From positions 1 through 23,902 of the forward strand of contig CASECH010000048.1 of the NCBI GenBank assembly GCA_949286405.1: a stretch of DNA of 23,902 bases, written 5' to 3'. The translations under genes were made by a program, and so were the position numbers. This stretch comes from an uncultured bacterium. GTDB taxonomy: Bacteria > Cyanobacteriota > Vampirovibrionia > Gastranaerophilales > Gastranaerophilaceae. Under the pieces are notes generated by a model. It was not told where the DNA came from, did not search any database, and saw nothing but the letters and a program-made list of their open reading frames with translations. Every line of letters begins with the position of its first letter. Position 1 is the stretch's first letter. This document shows positions 21,976 to 23,902 of this stretch, piece by piece.

Positions 21976-21994
21976 AATTTCAATATTTAATTAT

Positions 21995-22025
21995 TTGGCT
22001 AAATCAGGCATGTTTGTGCTAGAAT
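21995..22025 (+). promoter_or_regulatory. Extended -10 promoter of the HerA-like gene
   Basis: TGCTAGAAT (22017-22025) is an extended -10 box, with TTGGCT (21995-22000) 19 bases from the hexamer. AGGAG at 22041-22045 is then 6 bases before the ATG. The 76-base gap after yqeK makes a separate promoter plausible. Confidence 0.5.
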
Positions 22026-22051
22026 AGTTACAAAATAATGAGGAGTTATTA

Positions 22052-23902
22052 ATGAAGGTACTGGAAGTTAAGAATAATTTAGTAAAAATATCTTATGAAG
22101 AAAAAGAAAACCTAGTTCTATCAGGTTTTGTGGTCATTGAAGACGAAACAACTCCATATGTTGCACAAATAGTCAACCTGAGGGCTGATGCTACATCTAA
22201 TTTTGCAATAGTAAAATTACTTTTTACATTTAATGAAGAAGGAATACTAAAAAATTACAATGGCTCCATACCTTCCACCAAAGCGACAGTATCAATGTTG
22301 CCTTCAAATGAACTTTTAGATATTTTGCCTATGGATACTCCTATAAAATTGGGAACACTTGCTCAACAGGATTTCGAGTTAAAAGTCGATGAAAGTATAT
22401 TCAAAAAGAATTTATTGATATGCTCTAATAATCAAGAAAATACAAATATTTTACTTGATAACTTTATGCGTCAATTTGAAAAAATGAACAGAAAAACAGT
22501 AGTGTTTGATATAAACGGAGAATTTGATTGGGAAAAGAAAATTAAATTTGGAGATGATTTCAAATTACCTTTAAATTATGAGACCATAAACTATATATAT
22601 AATAATGATTTAGAAGATGTAGATGCGACAAATAAAGCAATAATTCAAGATATTTTTATTGAATTACAGGAATATACAAAAACTTTACCAGAAGGCTTTA
22701 TACCATTTGATTCATTTTTCACTGTTGTCGACCAACAATATAAAGAGACCGGTATAACACAACTAGTACTTTTGAAAAATAAACTGCTTAAATACAGAGA
22801 TGCGGAAGTTTTTGCCCAAAACTTAAAAGATATGCTTAACTTATCAATAATGATAGAAAAAAATGACATTTTAGTTATTGATATATCTATGTTATCTCCA
22901 AAATTACAAAATGAAGTTATGTCATATACATATGATGTAATGAAAAAAATAGACTCACAGATTTATTCATTTATTAAGGCAGAAAATAGAAATATAACAA
23001 AAAAATTACTTAAAAGAATTATAAATGAAAAAAATAATATCAATTCAACTGTTATTTGCGGTCACGACTTTAAATACTTAAATGAACTAAAACAGTCTGC
23101 TGAAAATATGATATTATTTGCACCTCTTACTTTGCAACATGACTTTGCATCGTATAATACATTTCTTAATAAACTAAATTCTGATGAATTTATCGTATAT
23201 GGTAACTTAACTCAACATATCCCATTAATTGTACAATTGGAAAAGCTTAACTTGGAAGAAGAACCTGAACAAGATAATATTAGTGATGAAAAAGAAAATG
23301 ATATTCAAATAAAACAAGAAGATAAAATCGAAAAAAATGACAATATTATTCCTATGCCTGAAATAAAAGAACAGAAATCTGAACCAGAATATGCTTCTAA
23401 CATAGTTACTGAAAATATTGTCAACAAAGAAATAGATAATGAAGCTGCAAATGTTTTGGAAAAAGATACAGATATAAGCACAGAACAAGAACTCAACCTA
23501 GACATAAATGAACCCGAAATGGAAGAGCCAGAAATAATTCTTGAAGAAGAAAATCAAATAACAGAAGAAGATATCCAAATTCCAAATAATTCATCAACAG
23601 AAACCATAAAAAATGAAAATTTAATACAAGAAAATAACAAAGAAGAAGAAGAAATAAATACTTCTAGTATTACTCTTTCAGAATTAGATTTGGAAGATGC
23701 ACCGATCATTAGTGAAGAAATTATTGATAATGAACCAATAATAGAAGAAATAGAAACACCTGAAGAAATATCTATTGACAATATTAAAGATTTAGATGAT
23801 AAACAAAACACACCTGAGATTTCAGAAACTGAAATTATGCAGATACCTGCTGAAAATGATATAGATATTATAGAAGAACCTATTGAAGCAGATTTTATGG
23901 AA
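22052..23902 (+). CDS. HerA-like protein with degenerate P-loop and acidic tail, 3' end cut
   Basis: The frame runs open from ATG 22052 (AGGAG 6 bases upstream) to the window edge, 617 codons. Residues 1-85 look like a HAS-barrel (beta-rich, FVVIEDETTPYVAQIVNL), the N-terminal domain of HerA-type ATPases. Residues 118-400 follow the HerA/DUF87 plan: VVFDINGEF at 150-158 matches HerA's VxFDxHGEY, DILVIDISML at 272-281 matches its Walker B strand, and VICGHDF followed by FIVYGNLTQHIPLIV matches the later core. Where the Walker A (GxxGxGKS) should be, at 124-132, the sequence is CSNNQENTN, so ATP binding is probably lost. Residues 401-617 are a Glu/Ile/Asn-rich, probably disordered tail that continues past the edge. 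HerA normally drives DNA-end processing; this one looks like a structural or regulatory derivative. Confidence 0.82.
   Translation, partial: MKVLEVKNNLVKISYEEKENLVLSGFVVIEDETTPYVAQIVNLRADATSNFAIVKLLFTFNEEGILKNYNGSIPSTKATVSMLPSNELLDILPMDTPIKLGTLAQQDFELKVDESIFKKNLLICSNNQENTNILLDNFMRQFEKMNRKTVVFDINGEFDWEKKIKFGDDFKLPLNYETINYIYNNDLEDVDATNKAIIQDIFIELQEYTKTLPEGFIPFDSFFTVVDQQYKETGITQLVLLKNKLLKYRDAEVFAQNLKDMLNLSIMIEKNDILVIDISMLSPKLQNEVMSYTYDVMKKIDSQIYSFIKAENRNITKKLLKRIINEKNNINSTVICGHDFKYLNELKQSAENMILFAPLTLQHDFASYNTFLNKLNSDEFIVYGNLTQHIPLIVQLEKLNLEEEPEQDNISDEKENDIQIKQEDKIEKNDNIIPMPEIKEQKSEPEYASNIVTENIVNKEIDNEAANVLEKDTDISTEQELNLDINEPEMEEPEIILEEENQITEEDIQIPNNSSTETIKNENLIQENNKEEEEINTSSITLSELDLEDAPIISEEIIDNEPIIEEIETPEEISIDNIKDLDDKQNTPEISETEIMQIPAENDIDIIEEPIEADFME

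Noticed and set aside
21972..21983. 12-bp palindrome TTGAAATTTCAA after yqeK as a terminator
   Set aside because: AT-rich, no loop to spare and no adjoining T-run on the plus strand; too weak to call.
22645..23811. Several Ser/Phe/Ile-rich minus-strand ORFs under the HerA-like gene
   Set aside because: They are complements of the acidic low-complexity tail and lack initiation signals.

Overview
The window is a low-G+C chromosomal stretch (about 30% G+C by eye), densely coded on both strands. It has no tRNA or rRNA gene, no CRISPR array and no recognisable insertion sequence. The core genes are bacterial. The lineage-specific proteins, namely small proteins of the NKAAFGLMQ type, multi-block hydrophobic hypotheticals, a CpaE/CpaF-like pair without a pilus cluster and a HerA-like protein without a P-loop, resemble what I recall from gut Melainabacteria/Vampirovibrionia (Gastranaerophilales). 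This assignment is inference; a low-G+C Firmicute relative cannot be excluded from the sequence alone.

Layout. 1-1405: pyruvate kinase, cut by the left edge, closed by an intrinsic terminator. 1406-1717: intergenic, with a second terminator facing the other way and a possible minus-strand small RNA. 1718-1987: small lineage-specific protein. 2043-4654 (minus): TPR lipoprotein, Lgt (the enzyme that lipidates lipoproteins) and an Fsr-like MFS exporter. 4775-10590 (plus): a tightly packed run of a stand-alone ClpX-type zinc finger, a helical-repeat protein, RuvX, DUF1292, an ATPase-less array of six Clp_N repeats, TilS and Hpt. 10665-11384: polytopic membrane protein. 11402-13387 (minus): UvrB. 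13494-14522 (plus): lineage-specific protein, converging on a minus-strand CpaE-like/CpaF-like pair (14500-17067). 17115-17289 (minus): a structured small RNA with its own promoter, a candidate 6S RNA. 17338-20355 (minus): two more lineage-specific proteins. 20537-20701: small protein with terminator. 20814-21975: NadD and YqeK. 22052 to the right edge: HerA-like protein with a degenerate P-loop and a long acidic tail.

How the parts relate. The plus-strand cluster mixes housekeeping enzymes (Holliday-junction resolution, tRNA-Ile lysidine modification, purine salvage) with two isolated Clp accessory domains that lack their ATPase, which suggests a proteolysis adaptor or regulator function. 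NadD and YqeK keep the order common in many bacteria (NAD synthesis and dinucleotide-polyphosphate hydrolysis).

Most striking observations: (1) three genes (uvrB, the cpaE-like gene, nadD) have a -10 hexamer exactly 6 nt before the ATG and no Shine-Dalgarno, and the MFS gene has one 9 nt before, which is a leaderless-mRNA signature; (2) the structured RNA has a 14-bp closing stem whose wobble pairs work only on the minus strand, and it is flanked by 16-bp direct repeats lying in two promoters; (3) two NTPase-fold proteins appear catalytically impaired in different ways.
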